Shown here piece after piece: positions 10,446 through 22,258 of a stretch of DNA of 64,000 nucleotides. A model generated the notes under the pieces. It was not told where the DNA came from. It ran no database searches and worked only from the letters and a program-made list of their open reading frames with translations. The stretch comes from Batkoa obscura (taxonomy: Eukaryota; Entomophthoromycota; Entomophthoromycetes; Entomophthorales; Batkoaceae). The position numbers and the translations under genes were made by a program. How positions within the stretch are numbered: position 1 is the first letter of the stretch; each line of letters starts with the position of its first letter. The stretch lies in the NCBI GenBank assembly GCA_030770535.1, contig JASVEC010000018.1:806001-870000 (forward strand). The letters are read 5' to 3'.

Positions 10446-11753
10446 TCATTGAACATCGTTGATAAGAGGAAGTGAATTTCTACGGCGACGAGTTCCATTG
10501 GGTAACGGCGTCTCTGCTGGTTTTAATAACTCAAAACTACAAAGTAAATCTTCATTCACTGACATGACTGCCCCATAATTGTCAAACTCCCCACAATAAT
10601 TAGGTGCCGAAAATACAGTCACTAAAGTTCTACCATTAAAGAATTCATACCCATCTTCTACTACCATATGCGCTCTACATACAAGATCAAATTCGTGTTT
10701 ATTAAGAAACTCATTTACTATACTCTTTCCAAAACAATAGCTAACTCCCCTTTCATTATCTTCCCATTCCAATGTTGATTCACTAGGATCACTCCATAAT
10801 AAATCGTTCAACAGTCCATAATCTGGTACATCACTTGGTCTTTCTATTTTACGAATATCATCCATACTATTGAGACTTGGAGAAAGGCCACCATGGACAC
10901 AAAATATTTTATTAGCAACTAAACCAGCTACTGGTAAGCAATTAAATACAGAGACAAATGATTTCCATATTTTGACTGTTGAACGTCTTTTACATTCATC
11001 ATAAAATCCATATACTTTAAAAATTAATTATTGAAATTTTCAAATGAAAAATATAATACCTCTTGTTACATTAGCACATTCATGGTTTCCTCGTAATAAG
11101 AAAAAATTTTCTGGATATTTAATTTTATAGCATAATAATAGCAATATAGTTTCAAGACTTTGTCTTCCACGATCTACATAATCTCCTAAAAATAAAAAAT
11201 TGGAGGATGGTGGATATCCACACATATCGAATAGTCTTAAAAGGTCCGTATATTGTCCATGAACATCACCTACTATTTTAACCGGTGCTGATAATTCTAT
11301 AAGCGATGATTGTGATAAGAATATTTCTCTTGATAACTGACAAATAGCTAATATTTCCGCATTTTTTAAAACTATTACCCTTGGTACTTTGCCTGATTGT
11401 CCAACCTCTAAAAGTCGTGCTATACAATCATCTATGTCCAAGTCTTTGTGAACTGTTTCATTATTTATTGAATCGTTGGAAGTAGAAAACACTGCAGAAG
11501 CACCACTTAATGAGTTAACGCTTCCACGCCTTTCTTCTAAATCTGCTGTTCCAGGAGATTTAACTAATATAGATTCTACTGTAGGCTCTATAGCAATAGG
11601 CGAAGCATGGGCATTAAAAAGCTCATCAGTATCATCGTCGTGTATTTCAAAAGGGGAAAAGGAAGAGGGTGAGCGAGCAATTACAGCAGTTTCGTCCATA
11701 GGTTCCCCATTCTTAGTAAGTTTTACTGTTTTCTTTGAAGTTGAGTTGCCCAT
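10446..11753 (-). CDS. PPZ1: PPZ-type Ser/Thr protein phosphatase (PP1 superfamily)
   Basis: Two exons (11753-11060 and 11014-10446) encode 420 residues. A Ser/Asp-rich N-terminal arm of ~105 residues begins MGNSTSKK, so Gly2 is a likely myristoylation site, as in yeast Ppz proteins. The catalytic domain has GDVHGQY (D163, H165), GDYVDRG (D191) and RGNHE (N223, H224), which bind the two metals. [15 protein letters not shown] and [11 protein letters not shown] follow, ending in SFELLKP. The join gives [17 protein letters not shown], as in Ppz1. Ppz phosphatases control monovalent-cation homeostasis and cell-wall integrity. The N-terminal arm is shorter than in yeast Ppz1. Confidence 0.93.
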
Positions 11754-13292
11754 TAATTGAAAATTAATCTATAAAAATAAAACAAATTAATTTATAGTTT
11801 ATAATTGAAGAAATCAAAAGGGAATGAGAATATATTTTTAAATGCTCAAAATAAATTCTTACCTAAAAATTAGTTAAAGATAAAATAAAAGATTGATAAG
11901 ATTTATTAATAAATATTAATAAAGATAAAATAAAAATAAAGATAGATGAATATACACTAAAGGGTTACAAAAAGTATCAAAGCTCTAATATTTAAATTAA
12001 TTTAAATTAGTAATGTAACAGGAAATAAGTAATCGTTGGTTTAATTAAACTGTTAGCATTGATACTTATTTTTTTATTTCTACTGGTTAATCAATTGCGA
12101 GCGCATGATTTGATCTTTCTGGATATTCTTTCTAGTTTTATTGGTGGTTTCATAATCAAATGAGTTGCCTTTTTTTCATCCTTCTGTATTATAATTGGTT
12201 TACCATTCAATCTGGTTTAAATGGCAACTTTGATTTGTGGAGGTGATATACTTTTCTAATATCAAAATCCCGAGTTTCTAACTTCAAAAACCACTTTATA
12301 AGTGTATTTATTGCAACATGATAAAGAATCAGTTATTAATAAAGAATGAACATTTTGATGGTTTCGCAGCTTAGTCTTTGAGCGAGCTATAACTTTATTA
12401 CTGATTTAAAAGGTTTTAATAAGCTTTGAACTCTTTTTCAAAAAAAAAGTGAAACTAAAATATATTTTGTCACTAATTCAGGGGGTTAAAAGCCACCTGA
12501 TAGCATGAATTTTAATTTTGCTTTAAAATTTTGTAACAGTGTTAAGTAAATGGAGAAATCGCAATTTATAATGCTATTTAGGCATTGGAGCTATAATTTT
12601 ATCGAAGTGACCTGTATCTGTTTTAGCATTTCTACTACTAACACCCCTATTATTGGCTCAGTCATTGAAATTAAGTTTTCTGTTAAAACAAAGTGCCTCT
12701 TAACAAAAAATGCGTTTTAGTTTTTAATAGAATCAAGAGTTTCAAACAAATTCAGTTATTCGTTAAAAAATGCTATAACTGACTTAACCTTAAATAGAAA
12801 GGAGGGTTTTCATTATTTTTTTAACTTGTCTATCTAGTATGAATAATCGCATATTTATTTATCCCAATATTTGTATTTTAACATAAATTTATGCAAAGTA
12901 ATTTGAGAAATAAGAAACACAAAATTCTTTAAGCTTAGATTTTAAAGAACAGACTAGAAACAGAATTCTTAAATGATCCGATTATTGAAAGCTGAGTTTA
13001 AGATTGAAGTTTTATAAAATTTTCCGATTTTTTATTATCAATTTCCTATTTACACCTATCACAATATTTTAAGGCTAAAAATTCACTTATCTGTCAATCT
13101 TTGATATTCTTATTTTTTATATAGTAACGTTCATTATATGACTTAAGAATCTACTTAAGCTGTAATTTAATGAAACCATTGAATTAAACAATTATTTCAA
13201 AAACTATAAATAACACTTTTACTCTGAAATGGAAAAATAAATATTAAATCATTAAAGATGAATACATTTTAAAAATAAATTAAAGATTAAAA
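11754..13292. other. Intergenic region, nothing recognised
   Basis: About 1.5 kb of AT-rich sequence. The first 200 bases are the likely promoter of the PPZ phosphatase gene. I see no long frame, MITE or mariner copy. Confidence 0.55.
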
Positions 13293-14415
13293 CTAATTAA
13301 TTATATTAGGGAAACAACAAACAAACAAAAAACCATACCAACTATTTCTATTGCCTTTAGTTGGCTTCTTACTAACATCATCATTTTCAGAATAGCTATT
13401 TAAAAGATATGCTTCTTCATTATCCCACTCTTCTGTAAACTGGGATGAAACACTTGATGAATCAGACCCTTTAAGCATAGTATTCATGCTATAACTACAA
13501 CTTTGATTTGAATTTTCGCTATTATCAAATTGGGTATTATCATTAGGCTTATCATCAATTTCATAGTCAATAGATTCAATAATATTTATTTTGCTTAATG
13601 AATCAGTGTCAGAAGCAGGTGGTAAGCTTTGGGTATTATAAGGACGAGTCAAGATGATGCCAGACTCATCAAGATTAGAATCAATGGAGCTTTCAGTTTT
13701 TATACTATTGAAGTCATCAATAGAAGAGTTGTGATCTTCATTTAAATGTCCTAACATATATCTTCTATATTTTTCCATATAAGTATTATTTTCATAAGAG
13801 GTATTATTTTGATTACTTTGACTGTCTTCTTCATCAAAATTTTCTTCCAATGTAGCATAGTATCCTCTATTTCCTGAATTATTGTCATTATTAAACTCGG
13901 AGTCAGACTCATTTGAATTGGAATCTGAATAATTATCTTTTCTTATTTTCGATTCATCCTCTTCTTCTTGGCTTTCTTCAGAGGAAGAACTTGAGCTGCT
14001 GTTGCATTGATTAGTGTATTTATTCAATTTTTCTTTAAGGTCTGACTCTCCGCCCAAAAGAGAACGATGGGATAATTCTGATTCCCATTCAACCTGCTTT
14101 AAGTCTTCAGGCAAGTAATCATCAACTAAAAAAGAAATGAATAAATCGAATTCTAAAATAACATTATCTTACCATTAATTTCAGATAAAAAATCATCTGT
14201 TTTACGCTCCTTTATTTCGATTGGGACTTTCTCTTTAGCTTTTTTTAATAAGCTTTCTTTTGTAATCGTTAATACTAAAATACAATGAGATTTATTCAAA
14301 TCGAACCTAATTTTTTTATATGCTTTTCAGAATCCTGTTGCTCTTTAGAGTAGACATTATCACTTGTGTTGTTGTTATCGTTGTTTAGTTCATTGTTATT
14401 ATTATTATTCATCAT
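13293..14415 (-). CDS. Acidic Ser/Asn-rich protein of unknown function
   Basis: Three exons (14415-14307, 14274-14173, 14125-13293) give 347 residues, and all phases agree. The N-terminus is Asn-rich. The only ordered-looking segment is around ESLLKKAKEKVPIEIKER and the junction EINVDDYLPEDLKQVEWE. The remainder is strongly acidic, rich in Ser, Asn and Glu, and likely disordered. The C-terminus ends hydrophobic with a paired cysteine (FLFVCCFPNIIN), which could be a lipidation or membrane-contact tail. Intron 1 would be only 32 nt with a weak GTTCGA donor; if it is wrong, the true start lies elsewhere. I do not recognise the family. Confidence 0.6.
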
Positions 14416-16413
14416 ATTTACTCATACACTTATAAAAAAAACTAACTAAAATCCAAATTACCCTTCCCCTTTATTTCTCTCCTCCTTCTTTTTAATTGGC
14501 TATATTTTAACATTATTTTAATTGTTCTAGGATCAAAATTAATCTTAATTTCTTAAGTGGCTATTTTAATAATAAACATCAGTAATAAAAATTAATAAGT
14601 TTAGAAAAAATCGGGTAACTATAATAAATATAAATAATTTTGATTTTTAACATGTAGCTAATTTTATGAAACTACTTTGTAAATTTATTGTTTGGGAGTG
14701 TATAACCATAGAGCTAGGATGAAAATAAAAATTTAAAGGAATATATATTTTATATATAATATCTATAGTTATAACGCTCAATTATGTAATAGTAGCTAAC
14801 AACTCTTATTGCTTATTTTTAGATTAGGACTTGGAAAAACTTATGTTACGAAGTAACGCTTAATAAAACAATCTTAAGAGTTTAAATTCAAGACTACTAA
14901 TTTATTAATTTGAATAAATTAAAAATGACTTGCTTATTACAATACCTTTAAAGAATATGTAATGTCGTTAGCTTTAGGGTATACTAAAGACTTATAGTTG
15001 TTCATTAATCATTTATTTTATATTGGTGATAAGCTTTTGTCCTTTTAATAGCTTCCAGTTTAATCATTATTAGCCTATACACCTTAATCAAATGACAAAT
15101 TCAATTGAATGAACTAAAAGACTGTCACCAGCTCAAGTTAGAAATGTTGGCTTAATTAAATAAAAGGTTGATTTACAAATCTGGCAGTAAAAAAATCCAC
15201 AGATTAAACTTTATAATATAATAGAAATAAACAAATGAATAGTAAAAACTATCAAAAAAAGGGAAATATTATAGCGTAAACATCAGTTTATAGAGATATA
15301 GCAATGTCTTGCTTTGTTTTAAAAACTGGCCAAGTCTGGAAGAGTAATAAAATTGTAGTAAGTGTTCTAAAAACTTAGAATATTCAAAGAATATTTAAAA
15401 ACTATTATACATGGTTTTCATGCATCAAAAAGCCTACTCCTTAGCTTCATTCTATATTAAAAATTTTATGTTAATTAGTAACCTTGATACTATTTTTTAA
15501 ACTTTATACGAGGTTACTCACCCTTTCAATTTAGTTGATTGAGTTCCTCATGGATTCAAGATCAATATTATCATTACTTTTGAGTTGTAGTTTGGGCTCT
15601 TCTGAGTTTTATGAACTTTATGTTACGTCTTGTATTTTAGTATCGATTTCTAACTGTAGGTGTAATATGTAGATACATCGCTTTATATTTTTAAGGATGG
15701 CAGTAATTTTTCCACATATATAAATGAACTTAAAAACAAATAATATTAATATATGCAGAATGTTCTTTTTATTAGCAACCTAACATTTAAAAAATTTACA
15801 GTAGTTTACTATAAATAAATACAAATTTACAGTTTAAAATGTTTTAAATAATATCTAAAAACTTAGTAAAAAAAGATGAACTCAAAGCTTACAATCGTTG
15901 CAATCCTCTTTGTGGCCTGATTAACTGCTCATTTAAGACCAAAAATAACATTGAAATCGGATAACTAAAGGATTAGGCTTGAAAATTGATTATGTCAATA
16001 ATTTACTCCTAAAAATTATCGCTAGAAAAATTTCAAAAGAAGTGCAACAAATGCAATTGTTAAATATTATGATACACTATCAAGTTCAACCATGAAAAAA
16101 TTCCCCTTAAAAACCAGGTTTAGCTAATAAAAAACCGAATTTTAACAGCAAACAGTAATAAATACTAGTAAACAGCAGGAGAAAATGAAATAAGGCGTAA
16201 TTAAATAATAATCAAGCTTAAAAAAATAATAAAAAACCCCAAATTTAAGTCTAACTGAAAAGGGAAAGTGGATGATTGATTGGATTAATCGAGGGTAAGT
16301 TAACAACAAAGAAAATAAAATAAGAAGGAGAATAATAAAATTAAATAAAAAAGTTATAGTTATTTTTTTATTTTTTTAAATCACCCTCTTACTAGCTCAT
16401 AGATTATTATAAA
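14416..16413. other. Intergenic region, nothing recognised
   Basis: About 2 kb, AT-rich, with stops throughout. The flanks are the promoter side of the acidic-protein gene and the promoter side of Tubby. I find no MITE ends. Scattered GC-richer patches (15060-15700, 15880-16130) may be decayed coding DNA but do not translate usefully. Confidence 0.5.
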
Positions 16414-17726
16414 ATGAACACAAATAATAGTAATAATGAAGACAATCAAAGTAATAAGCATATTTGTTCAAGCTCTACTTCAATGATACTAACTATATTT
16501 CTTATTTTCAGTGATTTTACCTTCACCTAGAGTATTAGAATTACAAGGAAGGAGTTCCGGAACACGATTAAGTGGATTTTGGAGTTTAAACGTAGGCTAA
16601 TAAAATCTATTTATGATAAAACAATAACATTATTAGTCAAATAATAGATCATCAGCACATTCAGCCATGTTAGAAGCCGCCTTAGAAGCAATTCATCCAA
16701 CCACGAATGGTATATCGACACTACCCTTATCATTTCATCCAAATGCCAACTTATATAAAGATAACTTTAAATCGATTAAAGAGTTAGTATTACAGCCTGT
16801 TTCACAAGGTGAAAAAATGCAATGTCGTATAGTGCGTCGCAGAGAGCCTGGATTAGGGATTATTTACGAGTTATATAAAGAAGAATCTCATCTCACATCT
16901 ACATTTTTGCTATGGGCTTATCGTAAAAGAAGGAGTAAGGGGGCTTATTATGTCATTGGGGCTAAACCCTATGATATGGATAACTTTATTGTGGCTAAAG
17001 TGAAGTAAAATTATTACTATTAATTAATAATATTGATGGCTAATCTTTCATAACTTAGATCAAACTTTTTGGGCACAGCATTTACGATTTATGATAATGG
17101 AATCAGTCCTAATAAATTTAAAAAAAATAACCGAATTTTACCTAATTTTAAAGATCTAGAAAAACAACCAGAAATGAAATTAAGACAAGAATTAGGAGCC
17201 GTATTTTATGTAATTGAATCTTATGTTCATTTTGATTATTACTTAAACAACTCTATTATTTTAGGAGCCTAACATTTTGGGTTTTAAAGGTCCTAGAAAA
17301 ATGACTGTGCTGTTAATGGGTATGACCCCTGATGGTAAAAGACCAGAGTTTAGACCAAGTAATGTAAGTAGTATAAAAGATAATTAGAAAATTGAAATAC
17401 CAATTAATATTTAATATTAGGATTCAGAAGGTTTGATAGAAAGTTATAAACAAAAAAACAGTGAAAAACTATTAATTTTGAAAAACAAAGCACCACAGTG
17501 GAATGAAGAGACTCAATCTTATGTGCTAAATTTTAATGGTAGGGTCACTTTAGCTTCGGTTAAGAATTTCCAAATTGTTCACGACTTTGATTTGGATTAT
17601 ATTGTGATGCAGTTTGGTCGTATCTCAATGGATACTTTTACTATGGATTTCCAATATCCCTTATGTCCCCTCCAAGCTTTCTCAATTGCTTTATCTTCTT
17701 TTGATGCTAAATTGGCTTGTGAGTAA
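16414..17726 (+). CDS. Tubby-like protein
   Basis: Six exons (16414-16450, 16512-16591, 16637-17004, 17059-17209, 17265-17363, 17421-17726) encode 346 residues. Nearly the whole protein is a Tubby barrel: [63 protein letters not shown], and the closing [18 protein letters not shown] and [16 protein letters not shown], ending KLACE. Tubby domains bind phosphatidylinositol 4,5-bisphosphate through basic residues, here probably within RKRRSKG. Intron 1 contains a perfect TACTAAC branch site. The N-terminal extension is very short, so there is no F-box as in plant TULPs. Its job in fungi is not established. Confidence 0.92.
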
Positions 17727-19016
17727 TCTTTACATATGTTAGATAAGATCTTTTTTAAATCTCTTCTTTATCAAATTCTCAATGGCATTTTTATCTTCTT
17801 TCACTATTATATAGTCTTTCATATGTACTTTTTGTACTTCCTCTTCTTATATTTATCTTACTTAATAAAATTACATTTAAATAAATAGTGTTAGGATTTT
17901 TTTAATTTTAATATGAATAGACTGGTTTAAAAATTCAACAAAATAGTTTATTAAAACAAAACGACAAGAGATAGCTTTATCAAAATAAAACTCTTTTAAA
18001 ATATACTAAATATAGAAATAATTTACTTCATTACTATTTCTAAAATTATTAAATTTTTTATTTATTGATAAGTATTTAAACCCCTGAAACTATTCTAAAT
18101 ACTAGAAGCCTTGAACAATATAAAAACTTAAAAAAATGCCTTAGGGACCAATAAATCAACAATGATAAAATATGTATTTTCATTAATATAATTGCATATA
18201 ATGTATTAAGGTAGTATAAACTTAAGCAAATTTTGGTATACATTCGGTTAACTATCCCAATATAAAAGTAATAATTTTTATTTCCCTTATTTAATAAGTA
18301 AACATATCATCAATAAATAATTCATGGTGGCTCTAATATGAGATACTTTCATTAATATAAGCTGTTTCTAAAATAAGAGATAGCCATTTAAATTTTGCAG
18401 TATCTAGATAAATTGGGATCTTAATATGAGAAGTAATAAATAGCTATTGTTTATTTTCTGTAATAAGGAGTTAAGTCTTAAATTTTATATGTCATATATT
18501 AACTCAAGTTAATAGTAATGGTTTTAAGCTTTAACTGCAGAATTTGAATTGATAAAACTATGATCATATTTGATTCAAGATTATTAAATTTTCATCTAAC
18601 TAGTGTAGTAATGGCTATAGCATTAAAATAGTTTTAGACTAGTGATTAAGACAATAAAAAAACAAAACAAACCTTTTTGAACTTTTATTTAAACAGTTAA
18701 TGTTTCATGAAAGTAAAAACAACGGTGGTAAATATTATCACATAACCTTATGATACTCAACATATTCCAAAGCTTGAAAGCTAAGCCCCCTTAATTTCAT
18801 AAAATATCTAGATCACGTTCACTAAGTTGAAACATTAGAGATCATTAAAAAGGAGCATAAATTAAAAGAAATCTAAACCAAATTTAACTATCATAACGAT
18901 GAAACTATTTTATTACAAATGAAAAGGATACAAACTATTGTTTTTGCTATAAGTAATTCTTAAAGCTAGAAGATTAGCTTAGTTTTATATAGATATACAT
19001 TACAGCTTATCACCTA
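17727..19016. other. Intergenic region, nothing recognised
   Basis: AT-rich sequence downstream of Tubby. Stops are dense in all frames. No MITE or transposase similarity was found. Confidence 0.5.
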
Positions 19017-19330
19017 CTAAAAAATATAGATAACATCATGAATAACGCCATGCTCCTCTATGAACTTAGAATCTATATTTTCTACGTCATTAAAGCAAGA
19101 TTCAAGCCAAATTTCTTCAATTTGAGAAGTTGGAAGTTCCAGATGGTTAACCATTAGAGAATTTTCATATTGATCAATCTTTGTAAAGATTGTTCGCATC
19201 ATTAGTTGTTTATATAAACCAGTATCTAGTTTAGTTTGATTTAGCTTTTCTAAGCTTAAACAACGTATTTTTTCAAGGTCCATCACCTTAACTTGTGGTA
19301 GTAGTACAGTTTCAAATAGAGTAGGCACCT
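19017..19330 (-). CDS. Possible last exon of an unknown or decayed gene
   Basis: A 103-codon open frame on the minus strand. The apparent start is a GTG directly behind a TTAG acceptor-like site, so this is better read as a terminal exon. Its sequence alternates hydrophobic and charged residues (LPQVKVMDLEKIRCLSLEKL, ELPTSQIEEIWLESCF), which recalls leucine-rich-repeat/F-box proteins. No upstream exon can be linked to it. It may be a gene remnant. Confidence 0.3.
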
Positions 19331-20341
19331 AACGGTATAAAACAATACAGGGATTTATGTTAGTTTTGTTTATATAGATTCATCAATCAAAGTAAAAACA
19401 ACTTTACTTTGCTAAAATAAAAAGTACAAAAGTAATTTAAGAGAAAACGTGCCCTTATTTATAGTTCCATATAGCTTTACTATTGGCTATAATTGTAATT
19501 ATTTAGAATTACATTTCTTTTTTTTATTAGCTACACTGGAACTTAAATTTGCTTAGCTTGCTTTTTATATGTGATTGTTTGCAGATAACCTTTTTATCAA
19601 ATTATATTTTATTCCCTGTTTAATAAGTTTGAAAAATGGTTCTAATTGTTAATTATTTACGTAGTTGTTGGTGACTAGCTTTTAATCCTCCTCATGACAC
19701 CCTTTAATTGGTCTACTTAACTCTAGCTCACTTTTTACCAAGCAGGCAAAGTTTAATAACTTGCCTAATTTAGCAGTATAGTTTTATTACTTTGTATTTT
19801 TAAAAATTCATTCTATATTATTATAACTAGATACTATTTTGTACTTTTAATATTTTAACATATTCATTGTAATTCTGTAAATTATATTTTTTTTAATATT
19901 GTAGTAATTAATCCATTTTATTAATTTATCAAAATTAAAAATTAAATTTAATGATTTGTTAAATTATTTTAATTTACTTATAATAAATTTAGTTTATTTA
20001 GTTTTTTGCTTTATATTTATTATTAAATATAACAAAAGGTAAAATATAGTTAATAAATATACTACACTAATTTTAAAAAATATTTACAAATAGCTTTTAA
20101 TAGAATTTTTTTTATAAAAATAAAAATATTGATTATATAAATATGTTTTATCCTATTTGTTTAAAAAGACTAATAGTAATAATTAAAAAATTAAAAAATA
20201 TTTAGTTTGCTTTATTTTAATTACTATATTTTTTCCCAATTTTAACTAAAAATAAACCAAATGATTTTAACATTATAAAAATATCTTATTAAATTTAAAT
20301 ATATTAACTTATAAATAAAATTTTATAAAAATAAATTAATA

Positions 20342-20452
20342 TAGAGGTGTTCTTTTATTTAACAATTTTATTGATAGTTATTCTATCTAAATAGCACTTG
20401 AAAAATAAAATAAAATAAAATAATAAAATAATAAAATTAAAAAACACCTCTA
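20342..20452 (+). mobile_element. MITE copy 3
   Basis: 111 bp, starting TAGAGGTGTTCTTTT and ending AACACCTCTA, with perfect 9-bp end complementarity. It is flanked by TA on both sides. The core TCTAAATAGCACTTGAAAA is present. The right half contains an expanded TAAAA run, explaining the extra length. Confidence 0.78.
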
Positions 20453-20466
20453 TATATTATATAAAA

Positions 20467-20570
20467 TTTGGGGATTTATTTTTTTGTTTAACAATTTTAT
20501 TAATAATTTTTCCATTCAAATAACGCCTAAAAGATGGAAAGAGTGATGAAGTCAAAAAACATCCCCATTT
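20467..20570 (+). mobile_element. MITE copy 4
   Basis: 104 bp, starting TTTGGGGATTTATTTTT and ending AACATCCCCATTT. The core is TTCAAATAACGCCTAAAAGA. It lies only 14 bases after copy 3, in the same orientation. Confidence 0.75.
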
Positions 20571-20599
20571 AATAATCAAAACTTGTTTATTTTATATTA

Positions 20600-21195
20600 A
20601 TTATAAAAAGCTAAAAGTAAAAAAAAGTTTACAATAGCTTATTAAAAAAATCTATTTAATAAAATATAAAATTGTATTAATAATGATAAAATAAATATAA
20701 ATAAAAAAATAAATACTTACTAAAATGTTGTTTGATATAGCTAAAAAAATATAAAAAGTACTTTAAAATAAAAAGCTGAGAATACAGCCAAAAGTCAGGA
20801 TTTAGATATAGAGATGTATTTTTATATTTAAAAATTTTACTAACAATCTTTCCACTCAAATAGAGCTTAAAAGATGGAAAAAAGTAATGAACCCAAAAAA
20901 ACATCCTCATATAGTAATGAGAAATAAAATAACTATAGAAAAAATAATAATAAAGTTATGTAAATTACATAAATTTGTATTAATGTTCAAAAAAGATATT
21001 TAAAAAAAATATTAAAAAACCAAATATTAAAAGTTACATGATAATTTTGAATTCTAAATAAAGTATAAAAATAAAGCCAGATTTAACAAATTCAAACTAT
21101 TATAACAAACAAGCTATAATAATATTAGGTTTTAGTATTTATATTTAGAAAATGATAAAATATTAGCCAAGGTTTATTTTAATTGAAACCAATTT
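20600..21195 (+). pseudogene. Decayed copy of the 474-2948 transposon, interrupted by a MITE
   Basis: Nucleotide similarity to transposase positions about 1190-1800 is clear, e.g. ATTATAACAAACAAGCTATA at about 21100 matches ATTATAATAAACAAGCTATA at about 1710, followed by ATTAGGTTTT in both. AAATTACATA near 20960 matches the HRFC region. The copy is full of stops. MITE copy 5 sits inside it, so sequence similarity resumes on the far side. Neither terminal inverted repeat was found. Confidence 0.72.
20809..20911 (+). mobile_element. MITE copy 5, inserted in a decayed transposon
   Basis: 103 bp, starting TAGAGATGTATTTTTATAT and ending AACATCCTCATA, flanked by TA (20807-20808 and 20912-20913). 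The core is ACTCAAATAGAGCTTAAAAG. It splits the transposase remnant, so it landed after that copy had inserted. Confidence 0.82.
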
Positions 21196-21456
21196 AAGTT
21201 TTAAGCTTTTGAATTTTAAATTTTAAATTTTTAATACATAACTAGCTAAATTAAAGAACCAAATTAAAAAATTACCTTTTTAAGTGTAAGAAGGCTACTT
21301 TGATTATTTTATTTTACTAAATAATTGATCTTTTCAATCAAATATTTTGTGTTATTTTTATTAAATATTTTATATGATTTCATCAAATATTTGATAAATA
21401 TATAAAACAAATGTATAGGGGGTTATTTTGTTTTGTTTTTTATTAGAATTAAAACA

Positions 21457-21560
21457 AATGGGAATGTTTTTGACTTCACTATTTTTTCCATTTTTTAAGC
21501 GCTATTTAAGTGGAAAATTTGTTAGTAAAATCCTTAAACACAAAAATACATCCCCAATAT
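21457..21560 (-). mobile_element. MITE copy 6
   Basis: 104 bp in minus orientation. It begins AATGGGAATGTTTTTGAC, carries the reversed core TTTAAGCGCTATTTAAGTGG and ends AAATACATCCCCAATAT. A possible second, truncated MITE end lies just upstream at 21413-21440. Confidence 0.8.
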
Positions 21561-21614
21561 ACTTATTTTTGAATAAGTAATGATAAAAAAATAATAAGCA
21601 AATCAAAACTATAG

Positions 21615-21678
21615 TTTTATTATTTTATTATTTTATTATTTTATTATTTTATTATTTTATTATTTTATTATTTTATTA
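21615..21678. repeat. Microsatellite (TTTTATTA)8
   Basis: Eight perfect or near-perfect tandem copies of the octamer TTTTATTA. It lies 55 bases downstream of MITE copy 6 in the AT-extreme region. Confidence 0.9.
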
Positions 21679-22157
21679 AAATCCAATAATAAAATAATTT
21701 AAACTTGCATAATTTTTATATTTCAAAGTTTATATACTATGTATAAATTAATGGCAAATATGAAAAAAACTATCTTAATATATTAATATATTAATATATT
21801 TTTAATTTAAAGTTCAAAAATTAAGTTAAAATAATTATTAAGGTAAAAATATGTATATAGTTAGTAATAGATATTTTTTAATAAAATTTTATGAAAATAA
21901 GTATTTATTCATATTTTACAACTTTTATCATTATAATATATATATTAAATTGCTTAATTTTTATGCAATAAGTATTTTTATTTAAATTTGATAAATTAAT
22001 TATATCATGTTCTTTTAATAAAAAAATATTTAACTTTAAGTAAAGCTTCAAAATGCAAATAATTAGAAAACTGTTTTTTTTCAATAGCATTTTATTAGTC
22101 ACTTAGTTTATAATAAAATTTAAAAATTGGAAAAAAAAACAAACTTCCAGACATCTC

Positions 22158-22258
22158 CAAAGGGAGATGTGTTTTTTTAAGAATTTTACTATAATCTTTC
22201 CACTCAAATAGCACTTAAAAAATGAAAAAATAAGGAAACTAAAAAAAACAGTCCCAAA
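22158..22258 (+). mobile_element. MITE copy 7
   Basis: About 101 bp, starting AGGGAGATGTGTTTTTTTAA with core ACTCAAATAGCACTTAAAAA and end AAAACAGTCCCAAATA. Immediately upstream sits ACATCTCC, the complement of its left end, so the two form a tight palindrome. This may be the residue of a second abutting MITE. Confidence 0.75.

Noticed and set aside
14290-14310. GGTTCGATTTG on the minus strand, resembling a tRNA T-loop
   Set aside because: There is no acceptor stem, anticodon arm or D-loop around it; it is the boundary of a short intron.
20677-22102. Short minus-strand frames rich in Tyr, Phe, Ile and Lys
   Set aside because: They lie in nearly pure A/T sequence and overlap MITEs; chance frames.
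20342-22258. The MITE cluster as a CRISPR-like array
   Set aside because: Repeats are ~104 bp, in both orientations, with irregular spacing and transposon-type inverted ends.
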